Source: Pleurotus djamor
Taxonomy: Eukaryota > Basidiomycota > Agaricomycetes > Agaricales > Pleurotaceae
DNA length: 64,000 nt
Direction of reading: 5' to 3'
NCBI GenBank assembly: GCA_029747585.1
Contig: JAPEVF010000121.1
Coordinates: forward strand, 38,931 to 102,930
The number at the start of each line of letters is the position of its first letter. Position 1 is the first letter of the stretch. A model generated the notes under the pieces. That model was not told the DNA's origin. It made no database searches and saw nothing but the letters and a program-made list of their open reading frames with translations. The translations under genes were made by a program, and so were the position numbers. Below, one piece after another: positions 47,530-59,004 of the stretch.

Positions 47530-49813
47530 TCAAACTTCNTTGCTCGTAGGCATCATCCCAATGTACTGGGCCTTCATCATCACTCTTATCGCTCGCATCT
47601 TCTTCGATCCCATTTGTCGACATAAGCGCAAGGTCACCGCGTGGTGTTTCCTTCAAGTTAGCCGGTTGTAAGGCAACACTTCCCGCTTCTTCCATGACCA
47701 TCACAGGCGGTGCCTCCCCATCATCACTCTTGTCATCCTCGTCTCCCATCAGATACAACTCGCCACCACCAGCGTCTTTGTCACCCACCAAAGTGGAACC
47801 CGATAGTTTCGGCTCGTCGACGAAAAGGTCTTTGAGGGCATCGTAGTTGATTCGACGGCTGTATTTGGGGTTTTTCTTTATCAGTTTGCGAACGGATTCG
47901 GCTGCTGTTGCCCCATGGGGTGTTGAAGCATCCCGTGGTTTGGTGGTAGGTTTACGGCGCTAGGAATAGAGACAGTGTGAGTAAGGAAGAGAAGAATAGG
48001 GCAAATGCCAGCAGTGGGGAACGAACCTTGCGACTCCGTGTTGACCCACCGTTATCGAGTTGATCGCCTTTGGCTTCCAGACCATGTCAGCAAAAGCGAT
48101 AATATCAAAACTTCGAATCTATACATACCTGCTAGGGCCTCGAGATAATCCCGGTTTAGCTCAACCCACACTCGTTCCTTGATTCGCACTTCGTCTTCAG
48201 TGAGGATGAAATTGTCTAGTTCGGCCTCGTCTAGACCTAGAAGTTCATCGACTACTTCTACTTGAGCATGCCGTCGTTCTTCTGCTTCGTCGAGGGCCGA
48301 GGCTAGGTTGGAGCTTTGGGGGTTTGAGAGAATGGAGGCAACTTCGTTGGCGATCGCGGAAGAGACGATGTCTTCAGAGTCGGAGTCTTCTGGGAGGAAA
48401 AGTGGGACCTGANTCGGAGGGGGGTTCGAGGGGAGGGGCGTCAGGGAGGGTGGGTGCGAGCTGAGGTTCCTGGGGTAAGGGGTTTGGTGGTGGTGCATCG
48501 ATTATTCCCGCTAAAATACTCTCGTTGAGGAGAGCTGGATCAATTGGGACGCGATCAGACGGGTTGGATTCGGTGGACGGGACGTCGCATTCGGCGTCAG
48601 CTTCAGCTTCAGCATCTAGGTCCATTTCTTCTTCTCGCTTGCGTTTCTTTCGTTTCTTCCCTTTTGCAACACTAGCTCCTTCCTCGACCTCTGCCACCCT
48701 CGCTGCCTCCTCCAGCTCTTTCGCTTTCGTAAACGCAGGCGGATCCATCTCCTCGTCCAACCACACATTCCGAAAGTCAGCCAGCGTAAGCGACCCACTC
48801 GGCGTCTTCTTGAACTCGTCCAACCGTTTCTTGAGCGTTGTATCGGCTATTTTGACTACCTGAACGATTTCTTCGACTGAGCGGCGGAAGTTGTTCATTC
48901 GTGCAGCGAGGAGGAGGGCAGCACCGCAGATGCCAGCTGGACGACGTCCGCGGGTCATCCAGTCTCTGTCGAAGCGTTGGACGAGACGGACGGCATCGGC
49001 TGCAACGCGCGGTGTTTCGTCGCCGAATTCGAGAAGGGCGGCAAACCGGGATATGTAGTGTGATGGATCGACGAGGGGGAGACGGAGATTGAGGGTTTGG
49101 ACGAGTTGGAGGTAGGTGTGTCCGAGTTCAAATACATTGACCTAGAGGGGGATTAGGCGTTATATGATATGGCATGTTAGAGCATAGACACGTACTTGCA
49201 AAAGGTCAGAGAAATCAATCAACATGTAATTCCGGGTTTCCTTCTGCCTGCATGCAACGTAGAGACATATTGCGACCACATTGAGGCTTTTACGGCCCTT
49301 GGTGAACTTGTGCTCGACGGCAAGGGTGTACAAGCGGGTTGCGGCGAGACATACGATGTCGGAGAGGTGAAGGACATTGGCAATGCTTTGAATCTTTCTG
49401 CTGGCTAGTCCGATCAGTGAACTGGAACAAGATAAAATTGTCTTGTTGACGTACCATTGGCGATCGTTTGTTCCCTCGACTCGGTATTGCTCCTGTTTCC
49501 GTAAGGCCCACTCAAACGTGCATGAGCTTGAATTCAGAGTGAGCTTTGGAGACCATGGTGTTGATGTGGTTGAACATGAACATACTGGCCCCTTGTCCGA
49601 CAAACGATCCCTGGACCATTGCGGCTCCCGACGAGGTCTCACCAAAGGTAACTTCATTGACGATGGTGTTTTCCTCAACAACAGTCCCACATTTGATACA
49701 GAAACCATTTCCAGCGGCGGTATCATACTCGATGACTGTCCCTCCACAGTCGGTACACACTGGCTGTCCACCGAGTCAGACCCGAGCACATTGACGTCGC
49801 AACGGCTTACCAT
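47530..49813 (-). CDS. BRF1: TFIIIB subunit BRF1 (RNA polymerase III initiation factor)
   Basis: BRF1 recruits RNA polymerase III to tRNA and 5S genes. The coding start is an ATG-only exon (49811-49813) joined to PVCTDCGG, forming a TFIIB-type zinc ribbon with Cys 4, 7, 23 and 26. It continues VVEENTIVNEVTFGE, two cyclin folds (FTKGRKSLNVVAICLYVACR; MTRGRRPAGICGAALLLAAR; TLKKRLDEFKKT), an acidic/basic linker, and the BRF1 domain (LDNFILTEDEVRIKERVWVE, LNRDYLEALA, then NPKYSRRINYDALKDLF). The C-terminus WDDAYEQEV is typical. Two Ns (48413 and 47539) break the frame. Ignoring them gives PPSDQVPLFLPED and the AYEQEV end. Several short introns. Confidence 0.94.
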
Positions 49814-50350
49814 TCCTCACAAAAAGTTGATGCTATGAATTCAAAGAGTTCAGCATGGACAAGGCAACTCGTAGGGCCTCGTCGGTGGTGGTGAATCAGG
49901 AGTCAACTTGGAAATTGCTTCAGAGTCAGCCAATCTGGCGCCTCAAAGTGATCGGGTGGCTGAAAACAAGCCGAAACCGGAAAACTTCAAGCCCTGAAAC
50001 TACGCCAACTGAGGGCGAGCAAGGCACTTGGTATTCCAGATTTCAGAACAGAAAACACGTCTTCTCAGAGTTGCTTTGTTTCTTAGGTTCGCCAGAATGG
50101 CAATTGAACGGCAACCATAGCTTGACAATAGATCTGACTCCTAACTCTTGATCAGGAGTCAAGTTTACATGTGTTTTGACAACAGGGGGCTGTTGTCAAA
50201 ACTTTGATTTATACCACATCATCCGTGGTCATCGTTCGTGACGACGACTAGGCTACCCGCTACCGTATGCTCGCTGGCCAATCCCTCTAAACTCCAGTTT
50301 CTTTCCCAACGGTCTCGACGCCCTCCACAACGGTCCCAACATCCTCTTCA
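49814..50350. promoter_or_regulatory. Divergent promoter region, BRF1 / SLY41-like
   Basis: 537 bases between divergent starts. It contains a perfect 13-base inverted repeat at 50173-50202 and a weaker GACTCCT/AGGAGTC pair at 50136-50160. Confidence 0.6.
50173..50202. repeat. Perfect inverted repeat GTTTTGACAACAG-GGGG-CTGTTGTCAAAAC
   Basis: Thirteen-base arms around GGGG, 149 bases before the SLY41-like start codon and 360 before BRF1. It could form a hairpin or bind a symmetric dimeric protein. Confidence 0.9.
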
Positions 50351-52082
50351 ATGGCCTCGCTCGACTTCCACGATAAGCGTTCCATGTTGCCCAAGTACAT
50401 CCAGGCTTGGTCCAGCAGCGAGCGGGTCTCATATCACGACTTGAGCGCAAGATTAGGCAGAGCCTATCGCACCGTGAAGCGCACTATTTTCCCTGTCGAC
50501 CATGGTCATCACCGTCACTCGTTGCACTCGAAACCGTTGAGCTCAGCGCCGCCTTCCCAGTCGACTTCCGTCTTCGTGTCGATGTGTGCGCTGTGGTATG
50601 CGTCGTCGGCTTTGTCGTCGAACACGGGAAAATCCATCCTCACCCAATTTCGCTATCCGGTCACCCTCACCTTTGTCCAGTTTGGCTTCGTTGCCGTGTA
50701 CTGCCTCTTGTTCATGTCGCCGTTGATACGCTTTTCGACGCTGCGCTTCCCAACGAGGGCCATACTTCGAAGCACGTTGCCAATGGGTGTTTTCCAAGTC
50801 GGCGGACACATCTTTTCCAGCATTGCCATTTCACGGATTCCCGTCAGCACCGTGCACACAATCAAGGTACCAGTTTATCACTTCCCATATGCTTCATTCC
50901 TTCTGAACCGCTTTTTTTCAGGCGCTTTCACCGCTTTTCACCGTCGCCGCATATGCACTTCTATTCGGAGTTAGCTACTCCGTTCGCACATATGCCTCTC
51001 TCTTCCCTCTGACATTTGGTGTTATGCTCGCTTGTTCATCAGCGGTATCGGCCTCAAATGCTGTCGGCCTCCTCTGCGCTTTCGGTTCAGCCTTGGTCTT
51101 TGTCTCGTCCAACATATTCTTCAAAAAGATCATGCCCACCAACGCCAGCCATTCGCAGCATCACCTCGATAAATTAAACCTACTATTTTACTCCTCAAGC
51201 ATGGCCTTCGTATTAATGATTCCAGTGTGGATGTACTACGACCTTCCGGCACTACTCTCCGCCAATGCAGATCCTTCTCACATCACCCACCCGTCACAGG
51301 GACATGGAGCACCTCATTCAGTGTATTATTACTTCTTCATGAACGGCACTGTCCACTTTGCTCAAAACATCATCGCTTTCATCATCCTCTCGTCAACCTC
51401 GCCCGTCACCTACTCCATCGCATCACTCATCAAGCGCGTCGTGGTGATATGTATTGCTATCGTCTGGTTCCAACAACCCATCCACCTGATTCAAGGCGTT
51501 GGAATCATCCTGACGTTCACCGGCCTATACATGTACAATTCGGCCAAAGGTGACGTCGAGCGTGGCGAGCGAAAGGCTCGCAGGGTGGAAGCCGCTAGAG
51601 ACATGTCAATTCCTATGTCGCTCACTTCTGAAGAGAAGGAAGAAGCTGGCTTCGGAAAGGTGGATGAAGTCTCCGCCGCTGCGAGTGGGATGTATCCCTC
51701 AGCGTATGGCCGACCCCGTGGCGCATCAATATCTCAGGCAGCTCATTCTCATTATTATGACCACCACCCGCATGCCCGTCCGCCTCATGTTACCTATCAA
51801 ACGTCCTCCCCTCCCATTTCATACCCCAATCCCATCCGCCCCCAGACATCCCCAATGGCACTATCCATCTCTACGAGCCATGTTCATGAAAAGCCTACTG
51901 GATCCAACCCACCCATCTTTTCTCCGCCTGCATCATACCCATCACCCCCGCCCTCAATTGACTCTCCTCCCTCCGGCAGAACAACCCCCCTCCCATACGA
52001 TACGGACGAATTCGGTGCCCAGTTGCATAGTAGATACAACTTCGAACACTCTCGTACTCCAGCAATAGAGGTAACGGCGTGA
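50351..52082 (+). CDS. SLY41: Triose-phosphate-transporter-family membrane protein (SLY41-like)
   Basis: A drug/metabolite-type transporter of the ER/Golgi; yeast SLY41 suppresses ER-to-Golgi defects. Two exons joined at IPVSTVHTIK|ALSPLFTVAAYALLFG, the conserved motif of the TPT family. About ten membrane segments are visible, for example VTLTFVQFGFVAVYCLLFM, VGLLCAFGSALVFVSSNIFF and ITYS-like SPVTYSIASLIKRVVVICIA. The two internal halves resemble each other, as expected. The N-terminal 80 residues and the C-terminal 150 (Pro/His/Ser-rich) are cytosolic-type disordered tails. The start ATG at 50351 gives MASLDFHDKRSMLP. Substrate is not predictable. Confidence 0.85.
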
Positions 52083-52771
52083 AGGGACACTGTCCTTCGC
52101 CAACCTCGTATAGATCACGCTTACTCATACAGTATTCATATTATTTGGTTATTTATGATCAATGCATCACCTCGGACAATCTAGGGGAGCCCGTCGATGT
52201 CAAGCCCAGGTCAAGACTCGTTTATATGACGCTTTGGAAGTGAACCGTTGGAGTGATTTTCTTGAAAACCTTACGTCCCTGTCNNNTCCNNGNNNNGNCG
52301 CTAGCGGTCGTGGGTTTCTGATGGAGATTACCCGCCCTATGTTATCCCCATGGCCGAGACTAATCTACCGTTGGTACTGGCGGTACCGGGACGCGGAGAA
52401 AAGTCTTCTTGCGTGTAGGTATGCACTCTCTGCTTCGCCCATCAAGCTTCTTTGTGGTCAACTCGGTTAACCAGCATAACAGCCTGTCAATTACCACCCG
52501 GATGGGCCGCCACTCAGCCTTCGATGCACTTTCAGACCGGTTTCTGGGTGATAAACGATCAGGATTGTTCGTATATCTCGGAATAACCAAGGCTTGGCCC
52601 TGGCCACCCCTTTGTGTTCTTTTCTCCGTTGAGGCTCGTTGAATCTTCGCTAAACCGTTTGTCTTCAGAGTTCAGCTCATGTGTCTCCTTCGTTGCATTC
52701 GTGGCGACGCCCAGCTGGACGGGTAGCGGCCCGCCGGACAGTTGCTGTTATACCGTCGTGTTGAGGAGGAG

Positions 52772-52778
52772 TATAAGA
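52772..52778 (+). promoter_or_regulatory. TATA-like element of pectate lyase B
   Basis: TATAAGA about 79 bases upstream of the ATG at 52857, the same spacing as the TATA box of pectate lyase A. Confidence 0.5.
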
Positions 52779-52796
52779 ATGAATGAATGANNGNNT
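52778..52796. repeat. (AATG)n microsatellite with Ns
   Basis: About three and a half AATG units running into Ns, consistent with length or base variation between alleles. Confidence 0.75.
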
Positions 52797-52856
52797 GGAC
52801 GGGAGGACAGATTATCCTCTGATTCACTCAGTTCTTACTCCAGAGAAACTCGATCA

Positions 52857-54860
52857 ATGAAGTCTATCTCTCCTGCTTTTGTCGCTCTCTGTTTCTCCGC
52901 TGTGGCGTTTGCCGCTGTTCCTTTGTACGGGTATGTGCTACCNTTCTTGTGACGTNTNTACCTTCACGGACATTTCACTGACGNTTGCTCCCATTCTAGA
53001 CANTGCGGTGGTAGTGGCCACACCGGCGAGGTNAGATCCTGATACTTNCATATGCCGCTGGACNATCNATTCANCANCTTNCTCTTGTAGACTACTTGCG
53101 TCTCTGGGGCTACCTGCGTATTCCAAAACGAATGGTACGTCAGATGACCAACNTTAANTCTTCGATGATGCTCAAATTCCTGTATCGAAGGTACTCTCAA
53201 TGCCTTCCTGGAGCTGGGTCCACTCCCAGTACCAGCAACCCTCCTTCCACCAGGACGACTAGCACCCCTACTAGCACNAGCGTCCCCGTTCCTACCTCGA
53301 CGGGTGGANCTTCTCCTAATGGCCTCATTGGATATGGTGCTGGCACCACTGGNGGNGGAAACGCATCCCCCCAGACTGTCACCAGCTGCTCNGCTCTCGA
53401 AGCTGCTGTTGGTTCGACATCCCCAGCCGTCATTCGTATCAACGGCTTGCTNGANGGATGTGGAATCATCGACATCGAAGCAGACAAGACTATTATCGGT
53501 GTTGGTTCCAACAGGTTTGTTNANNNCACNCNTTCATCTCAAAACATGTGATGATAACGGGTTNTCTCGTGTAGTGGCTTGACTAACGGTGGTTTGCGAA
53601 TCCGCCGAGTCAGCAATGTNATCATNAGGTTTGTCATTAGCCTCNCTNTTCCTCTCAAACCCTCAGACTCAAGCTTTTGTACAGAAATGTCAAATTCCAC
53701 GTCGCTCCTCCTGTAGGANAGATTTTTCTNATTNTTCGAAAACGATACTGAGCGTCCCCTTAGAAAGGCGATCTGTTGGCTCTTGACCAAGCTGTCCGCG
53801 TCTGGGTTGACCAGTACGTGTTCGCCCGCGGGCATTGACGAGTTCCTGACATTGCNTTTAGTTGCGAGTTCAGTTCTATCGGTATGGTCGGTGGAAAGGA
53901 TGACTACGATGGTCTCCTTGATATCAGCCACGCTTCTGACTTTGTCACTGTTTCGTGGTGCAAGGTACGCAACTCAAACATGCTGTGTTCATTGCCTAGT
54001 TCTTATATCCGTGTCCCGTTGAATAGTTCAGCGACCACTGGAAAGGTAGTTTGATCGGTCACTCTGATAACAACGGCTCTGAGGATACCGGAAAATTGCA
54101 TGTGCGTTGCATTCGTCTGTATCGGTTCCCATCTCTGTCTAAGATTTCAAACCAGGTCACTTACCACCACAACCAATGGAACAATGTTTGTATCCCCTTT
54201 ATGTGATAGCTGGTCGTCATCTCATCGAGTTTCCTAGGTCAACTCTCGCACTCCTTCACTTCGCTTTGGTACTCGTGAGTATCTATGTTCACACATTTGT
54301 ATGGTTCAGCCGTCTGATTCTTCTCAGTCCACGTCTTCAATAGTGTCTACAATGATATCCCAACCAGCGGTTTGTACCTACTTCATGTTCCCAACTCATT
54401 CCTGTGCGCTCATAGCCGCTTGATGCATTAGGTGTCAACTCTCGTATGGGTGCCCAAGCTCTTGTCGAGGGCACCGTATTCAACAGTCAGCAATTCCATT
54501 TCCTTGTCACCCTTTGCTTCGCTGAATCATCTTTGAACACAGACGTTAACCTTGCCGTTGTCACTGACCTCGATTCGAGAGAAGAAGGTAATACTTATCA
54601 ATGTGGCATATATGCATCTGAGTGCTCACTTGATTCTTCAGGCAACGCTGTTGAGCGCAACAATGTCTTCTCTAGCTCGACCACTCGTATCACCCAAACT
54701 GGTTCTTTGAGCCCCCCTTACTCTTACTCGTGAGCACAGATGTAGATATCTCTGATCAGAGTGTCGGGCTGACCACCATTCTCTATCTAGCCTTGAATCC
54801 ACCTCTAACCTGGCATCAGTCGTAGCCAGCGGTGCCGGTGTTGGAAAAATCTCCATCTAA
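52857..54860 (+). CDS. CBM1-pectate lyase (polysaccharide lyase family 1), copy B
   Basis: Same architecture and intron layout as copy A. Signal peptide MKSISPAFVALCFSAVAFA; CBM1 from YGQCGGSGHTGE, TTCVSGATCVFQNEW and YSQCLPG; linker STSNPPSTRTTSTPTSTS; lyase domain SPNGLIGYGAGTTGGGNAS. Key lyase motifs are readable: KGDLLALDQAVRVWVD and KDDYDGLLDISHASDFVTVS (calcium-binding region), WCKFSDHWKGSLIGHSDN, VTYHHNQWNNVNSRTPSLRF (catalytic Arg region), and VVTDLDSREEGNAVERNNVF. Ends GAGVGKISI. Ten exonic Ns (53003, 53278, 53309, 53353, 53356, 53392, 53452, 53455, 53620, 53626) do not break the frame; nine are third codon positions. Intronic Ns are also common. It looks functional. Confidence 0.88.
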
Positions 54861-55573
54861 AAAGTAGCTCAGGCTCCTTCCTTATATTATTGGACGTTTT
54901 TCTATGAACATCAATATCCTTTGTTTACTCTGGGTTAGTGTGGAACACTGTGGTAACATGAGGATCCCTAGCGTTCAGGGTACGCTGTCGTCCAGACGCC
55001 GTCAATTCTCCTTGCCTTGTTCCCTCCCGACTGACATGTTGGAACGATCACTCACCATGCGATTGACCTGTTCTTTTCTCTGCTGGGACCCGCAACACCA
55101 ACATCCTACTAGTTGCTACTAGTCCCCCAAAAACGCTAGGACACGATGAAGCTCAACTTGGGCATACCGACACCATGGAACGTTTGGAATGATCGACGAG
55201 CCGCATTCGTGTGACCGTGACCGAATCCTCAAGCTCAAGGCCTTATCTTCAGAAGAGTCACTAGTCAGGAGCGAACCGTTTGCCTCCCTGGTAATAACTT
55301 AACGTCGGCATCACCTACATGGTCAACGAGAATTCCAGCCTTAAGGGACGTTGATGGCAAAGTTCGTACATGTGGAGCTGAAATTGTCGATAGTACGGGG
55401 GTACATGGGACACGGTTGCCTTATATAAACAGTTCGCGAAGTTACAACCAAACGCGCTGCGTGCTGCGGCGCAACAGTGGACCCACACGCACTATACGTT
55501 CAAGCCAGGGTCTGCGTGCATTTCTGTGTCGTCCGTCTCACCACTAAGTACGACAGCCAACGACAACGACAGC
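54861..55573. other. Intergenic, 713 bases
   Basis: Tandem gene spacing between pectate lyase B and the membrane coiled-coil gene. A TATATAA-like motif (TTATATAAAC) is at about 55421-55430, 144 bases before the next ATG. No gene seen. Confidence 0.5.
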
Positions 55574-56781
55574 ATGTCGTACGCAGCTTGTACACCACCA
55601 CCGCCACCTTATACCCATGGAGAGTCGACTCCCCTCTTCCAGTCACGGAGTAAAGAACGTAGAGGTCGGGCCTTATTCGCCTTATTACTTGGGATGCTAT
55701 CAGTCATCGTATTTGAGACCTTGACATTCATGCATCCTAGGGTTCAATCACTGGTGCGGCAAGGATGGGCCCTCGAGATCCAACGACACGATGCTTTCAT
55801 CAAGCAGTGGGATCAAGAGGTTCTCAGATACCGAGATGACAAGAAGCAATGGGCGGAAGAGGGCTCTGAGCTCGCCCAGATGCGTAGAGAAGAGCGCATC
55901 CGATGGGACAAAGAGATAAGAGAATATGAAGCACAACGGCGACGGGAACGCGCCCGATGGGAGGTAGAAAAACGCAGAAACAAAGATGAACGAGAGCACG
56001 AGCGTGCAGATTGGGAGCGAGAAAGACGCAGAAATGAACAAGCACGAAAGTACGAACGTGTAGAATGGGAGCGAGAAAAGCTTGAAAGAGAGAAGTTGAC
56101 TGTTTGGTTCACGACACCCTCTCCGTCCAACCACTGTCGTAGCTGGGGCACGAGGGAATACTCTGCGGTCCTCCTGAACGCCCCGGACACGGTGGACAAA
56201 CTCAAATTGTGTGCGGAAACCAAAGCAGATATCCATGGTCGCATGCTGCTTCCTCAGTCATGCACGGTTCATGTCAGCTCGTTGTTTTTCTCCATCGATC
56301 CAACTTTTGATTTCAGTGACATTAGGACAATGAAGGCGTTGTTGGGCACTGGATAGTTGATTTTGAAGAAGCCGCATGCTCACCGTCTTTTACCAATGCT
56401 CAAGACAAAGTAATTCTCCCGACGTCCTTCTCTCATCGTCCGTTCACTCACTACACTGCCCAGGGATGCCTCAATATCGGTAGTTGGAGGAGGGTAACTA
56501 TTTCCCTGTCCTAGGAGTGATAACCTTGACTCATGATGCGTAGACTTACCATGCGCGCCTGGATGGTATCCAGCCAGGCGATGACTGGCGCATGATGTGC
56601 TCTACAGCCCCGGCCGACCTGGCAGGGCACCATTTCAATGCTCCGTCGCGCTGCGATGATTGGGTGAGAGTCACACCAATACACTACGAACTGGTTGTTG
56701 ACTCGCAACGCTGACTCTTCATACATAGGGTCAGCATGGCATATGGGGGATTTTCGACATTTACGATAGCTCGTGCCAGTA
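55574..56781 (+). CDS. Single-pass membrane coiled-coil protein with Cys-rich C-terminal domain, copy 1 (TM1)
   Basis: Not assignable to a named family. The start is MSYAACTPPPPPYTHGES. A short Pro-rich tail precedes one membrane segment (GRALFALLLGMLSVIVFETL). A charged helical rod follows (EIQRHDAFIKQWDQEVLRYR, then repeats of REER..WDKE and ERADWERERRR). The C-terminal domain is spliced from several exons: NHCRSWGTREYSAVLLNAPD, then DNEGVVGHWIVDFEEAACSP, KGCLNIG, YHARLDGIQPGDDWRMMCST, GHHFNAPSRCDDW and HGIWGIFDIYDSSC. Conserved Cys suggests a disulfide-bonded extracytoplasmic domain, hence type II topology (inference). A paralogue lies at 62015-63119. A dual-specificity phosphatase follows 280 bases downstream, as a phosphatase also neighbours the paralogue. 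Confidence 0.8.
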
Positions 56782-57060
56782 GACTCCAGGGTTCAAATTT
56801 CACCGTCATTTTGGCGTCAAGTTGGCTACCAAGTTTCATTTGTTTCTTGCTGTATTCTTCTTTGTGCACCATGTACCTAGCCCCTCAAGTTGAGACAAGT
56901 CTTCAATACAACATTGCAGTACTCCCCGATTGAACTCGGAAGTAATTTGACGTGCGCCCTGATGGACTGCCAGATCTGCGGGCGGGTTTCATTCGGGTTT
57001 CATGGGAGATGTATTATAAAACGAGGTGTGGCTAGGGAAACTTCTGTCAATCTTTCCACG

Positions 57061-57646
57061 ATGGTGTCCAACTGGCAAAAGCGCAACGACGCAATCACTG
57101 CATTCGGTCGCCAGGCATCTCTCATTCTTCCTGGACTCTATCTATCAGACTATGTCACCGCAGCATCGTCGGACGAGATGAAGGAACTGGGCATCACCCA
57201 TATTGTTTCGATAGTCGACTTCCTCCCGAGCGACCTCCCGGGTTGGATCAAACACGAGAACCGTTTGCATATAAATCTTTCGGATCGGTTTGACTGTGAT
57301 ATCATTTCGCATTTTGAGGCGACGACGAGGTTCATTGGGGAAGCGTTGAAAGAAAATGAGGGCAACAAAGTCATGGTGAGTCGGCTTCGCTGGCAGATGA
57401 TTGGGTACTCGTATCCAAATGAGAACTAACGAATGATAGGTGCATTGTGTCCAAGGGGTGAGCCGAAGTGCTACCGTTGTGTGCGCGTATGTGATGGCTG
57501 TGCAGAACTTGTCTGCTCCACAGTCTGTTGCATACGTGCGAGAACGACGGAGCATCATCTACCCCAATGTCGGTTTCAAGAAACAATTAGAGACCTACGA
57601 AGCTTTCCTCGCTGCCAAAACCGTCCAATCATCGGATGATGGATAA
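57061..57646 (+). CDS. Dual-specificity protein phosphatase, copy 1 (DSP1)
   Basis: Removes phosphate from Ser/Thr/Tyr residues through a cysteinyl-phosphate intermediate. Two exons (57061-57375, 57440-57646) give 173 residues, a compact catalytic domain with little else. Motifs: [31 protein letters not shown], the general-acid region [16 protein letters not shown], and the signature HCVQGVSRS (His107, Cys108, Arg114) followed by [20 protein letters not shown] and [19 protein letters not shown]. The acid Asp is plausibly in NLSDRFDCD. All catalytic residues are present. It is close to DSP2 at 61244-61929 and sits directly after TM1 on the same strand. Confidence 0.93.
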
Positions 57647-57853
57647 ATGCACCAAGGTTGTTGATGATCTCTTCGTCGCAGTTCAATCAGTAACATGTCA
57701 TACCTCCGGAGTCGGGCTTTCCGTTTCTCCCATTATAATATATGCGTATATGATCCCATTGCCAGAGAAAATGACTTGCGTACTCAAATAACTGAACTCA
57801 CGGAGGTCAAAGTCTGCGGTGCTTCTGTTCATGGATCACCGGATGCGACAACA

Positions 57854-58753
57854 TTATCGTATAGAATTGACAAAGCGGTCGTATAACCCAATTTGTTCCT
57901 CCTTGTCAAGATTCATGCGTCCTCGCCAGTGATGAGGAAGCAAAGGATCCAGATTGGAATCGAAAGGCTGATCTGATTGCTGAAAGATAGCATCAATTAC
58001 AGACGGTGCGTCCTCTGGTTGGACCAAGCCTAGCCACTCCCCTCGAGGATAAACGAGGACGTTAGCCGCATATCTACGGAGGAAAAATTTTCGGTCAAGA
58101 GAAGTTCACATATAGATCGGAGATGAAGGCTTTACTTGTGACCCCCAACGTGAGCTGTTTCTGCGATGTGGATACGGTTTCTCTCCTCAAGTGGTCTCTG
58201 CGCGGCTGCCTCGCGTAAAGCTGCAGCAACCTTACCTCCTGTGTCTCCACAGCGACAGTCCCGAGCTCCATGCGTACAAACGTAGATATGAGCGTCGCGT
58301 TTGGCAGCCGTATGTTGGACGTTCGTGTTCATCTTGGATATGACGTCATCGATGTTCGTCAAGTTGACTTCGGGGATGTGGATGGTTCCTCCAGAAGGTA
58401 GGAACGCTGTGGCAGCATAAGCCTCCGGGTCGGAAGTTATCGCTTGAGTTGGTGACCATGAGAAATTCACAGAGCAATCCATGGTTCGTCGAGTCCGAAG
58501 TAAAAGTTCGCGATAGACTTGGGAACTCATTTTCGATGGATATTCGGATGGTGGCATGGTCGTGTGTAAGAAGAGCATGGATGTATGCCAAGGGGTCGTT
58601 CCAACGTGTTCTGGACACACAGGGGAGGTCTTGGGTTGAGATTCCAGTGGAATAGGTACGGCACGTCGCATGAAGCGGGTGAAAGCCTTGGCTACGTCTC
58701 TGTTACAATGTCTTTCGGACTCGGTTCAAACGTTGCTACTCACCAAATTCCAT
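57854..58753 (-). CDS. Sucrase/ferredoxin-like (thioredoxin-like Fe-S) protein
   Basis: Family members (related to AIM32) have a thioredoxin-like ferredoxin fold and probably bind a [2Fe-2S] cluster. The signature is clear: IYVCTHGARDCRCGDTGGKV with Cys residues, and AHVGGHKYAANVLVYPRGEW across a short intron, including the conserved His. N-terminal part: VPIPLESQPKTSPVCPEHVG, PWHTSMLFLHTT. I start at ATG 58753 (MEF, intron, then AKAFTRFMRRAVPIPLE). A start at 58671 (MRRAVPIP) is the shorter alternative, and an upstream ATG giving MLRHGQAYL also exists. The N-terminus is basic and could be mitochondrial. The protein ends DRFVNSIR. It lies convergent to DSP1. Confidence 0.85.
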
Positions 58754-59004
58754 GTCTTGGGCCGGTCTAAGGTAGGCCTGACCATGACGCAGCATTCCGG
58801 ACGAAATTTGTGGGTCGGCGAAAGCCTACGAATGCACTCGGAAGGCCAAGCCGCGGAAGAACTTTTTGGGCAATAGCCCCTGGCTTCGTCATTTACATCC
58901 CAGAACCGGCAGATTCAGGGATTCATGCGTAACTCAGACAAAAGATACAGAGATACATTCAATCAACTAGAAGAACACCTTGGTACAAATCTTATTTAGA
59001 CCCT

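Larger units (their letters stand above)
52083..52856. other. Intergenic before pectate lyase B, with N clusters
   Basis: No gene is visible. Ns occur at 52284-52286, 52289-52300 and 52791-52795. An (AATG)n tract is at 52778-52796 and a TATA-like element at 52772. Confidence 0.5.

Noticed and set aside
52857..54860. Pectate lyase B as a pseudogene because of its many Ns
   Set aside because: Ns keep the frame and lie on third codon positions; all key motifs are readable.
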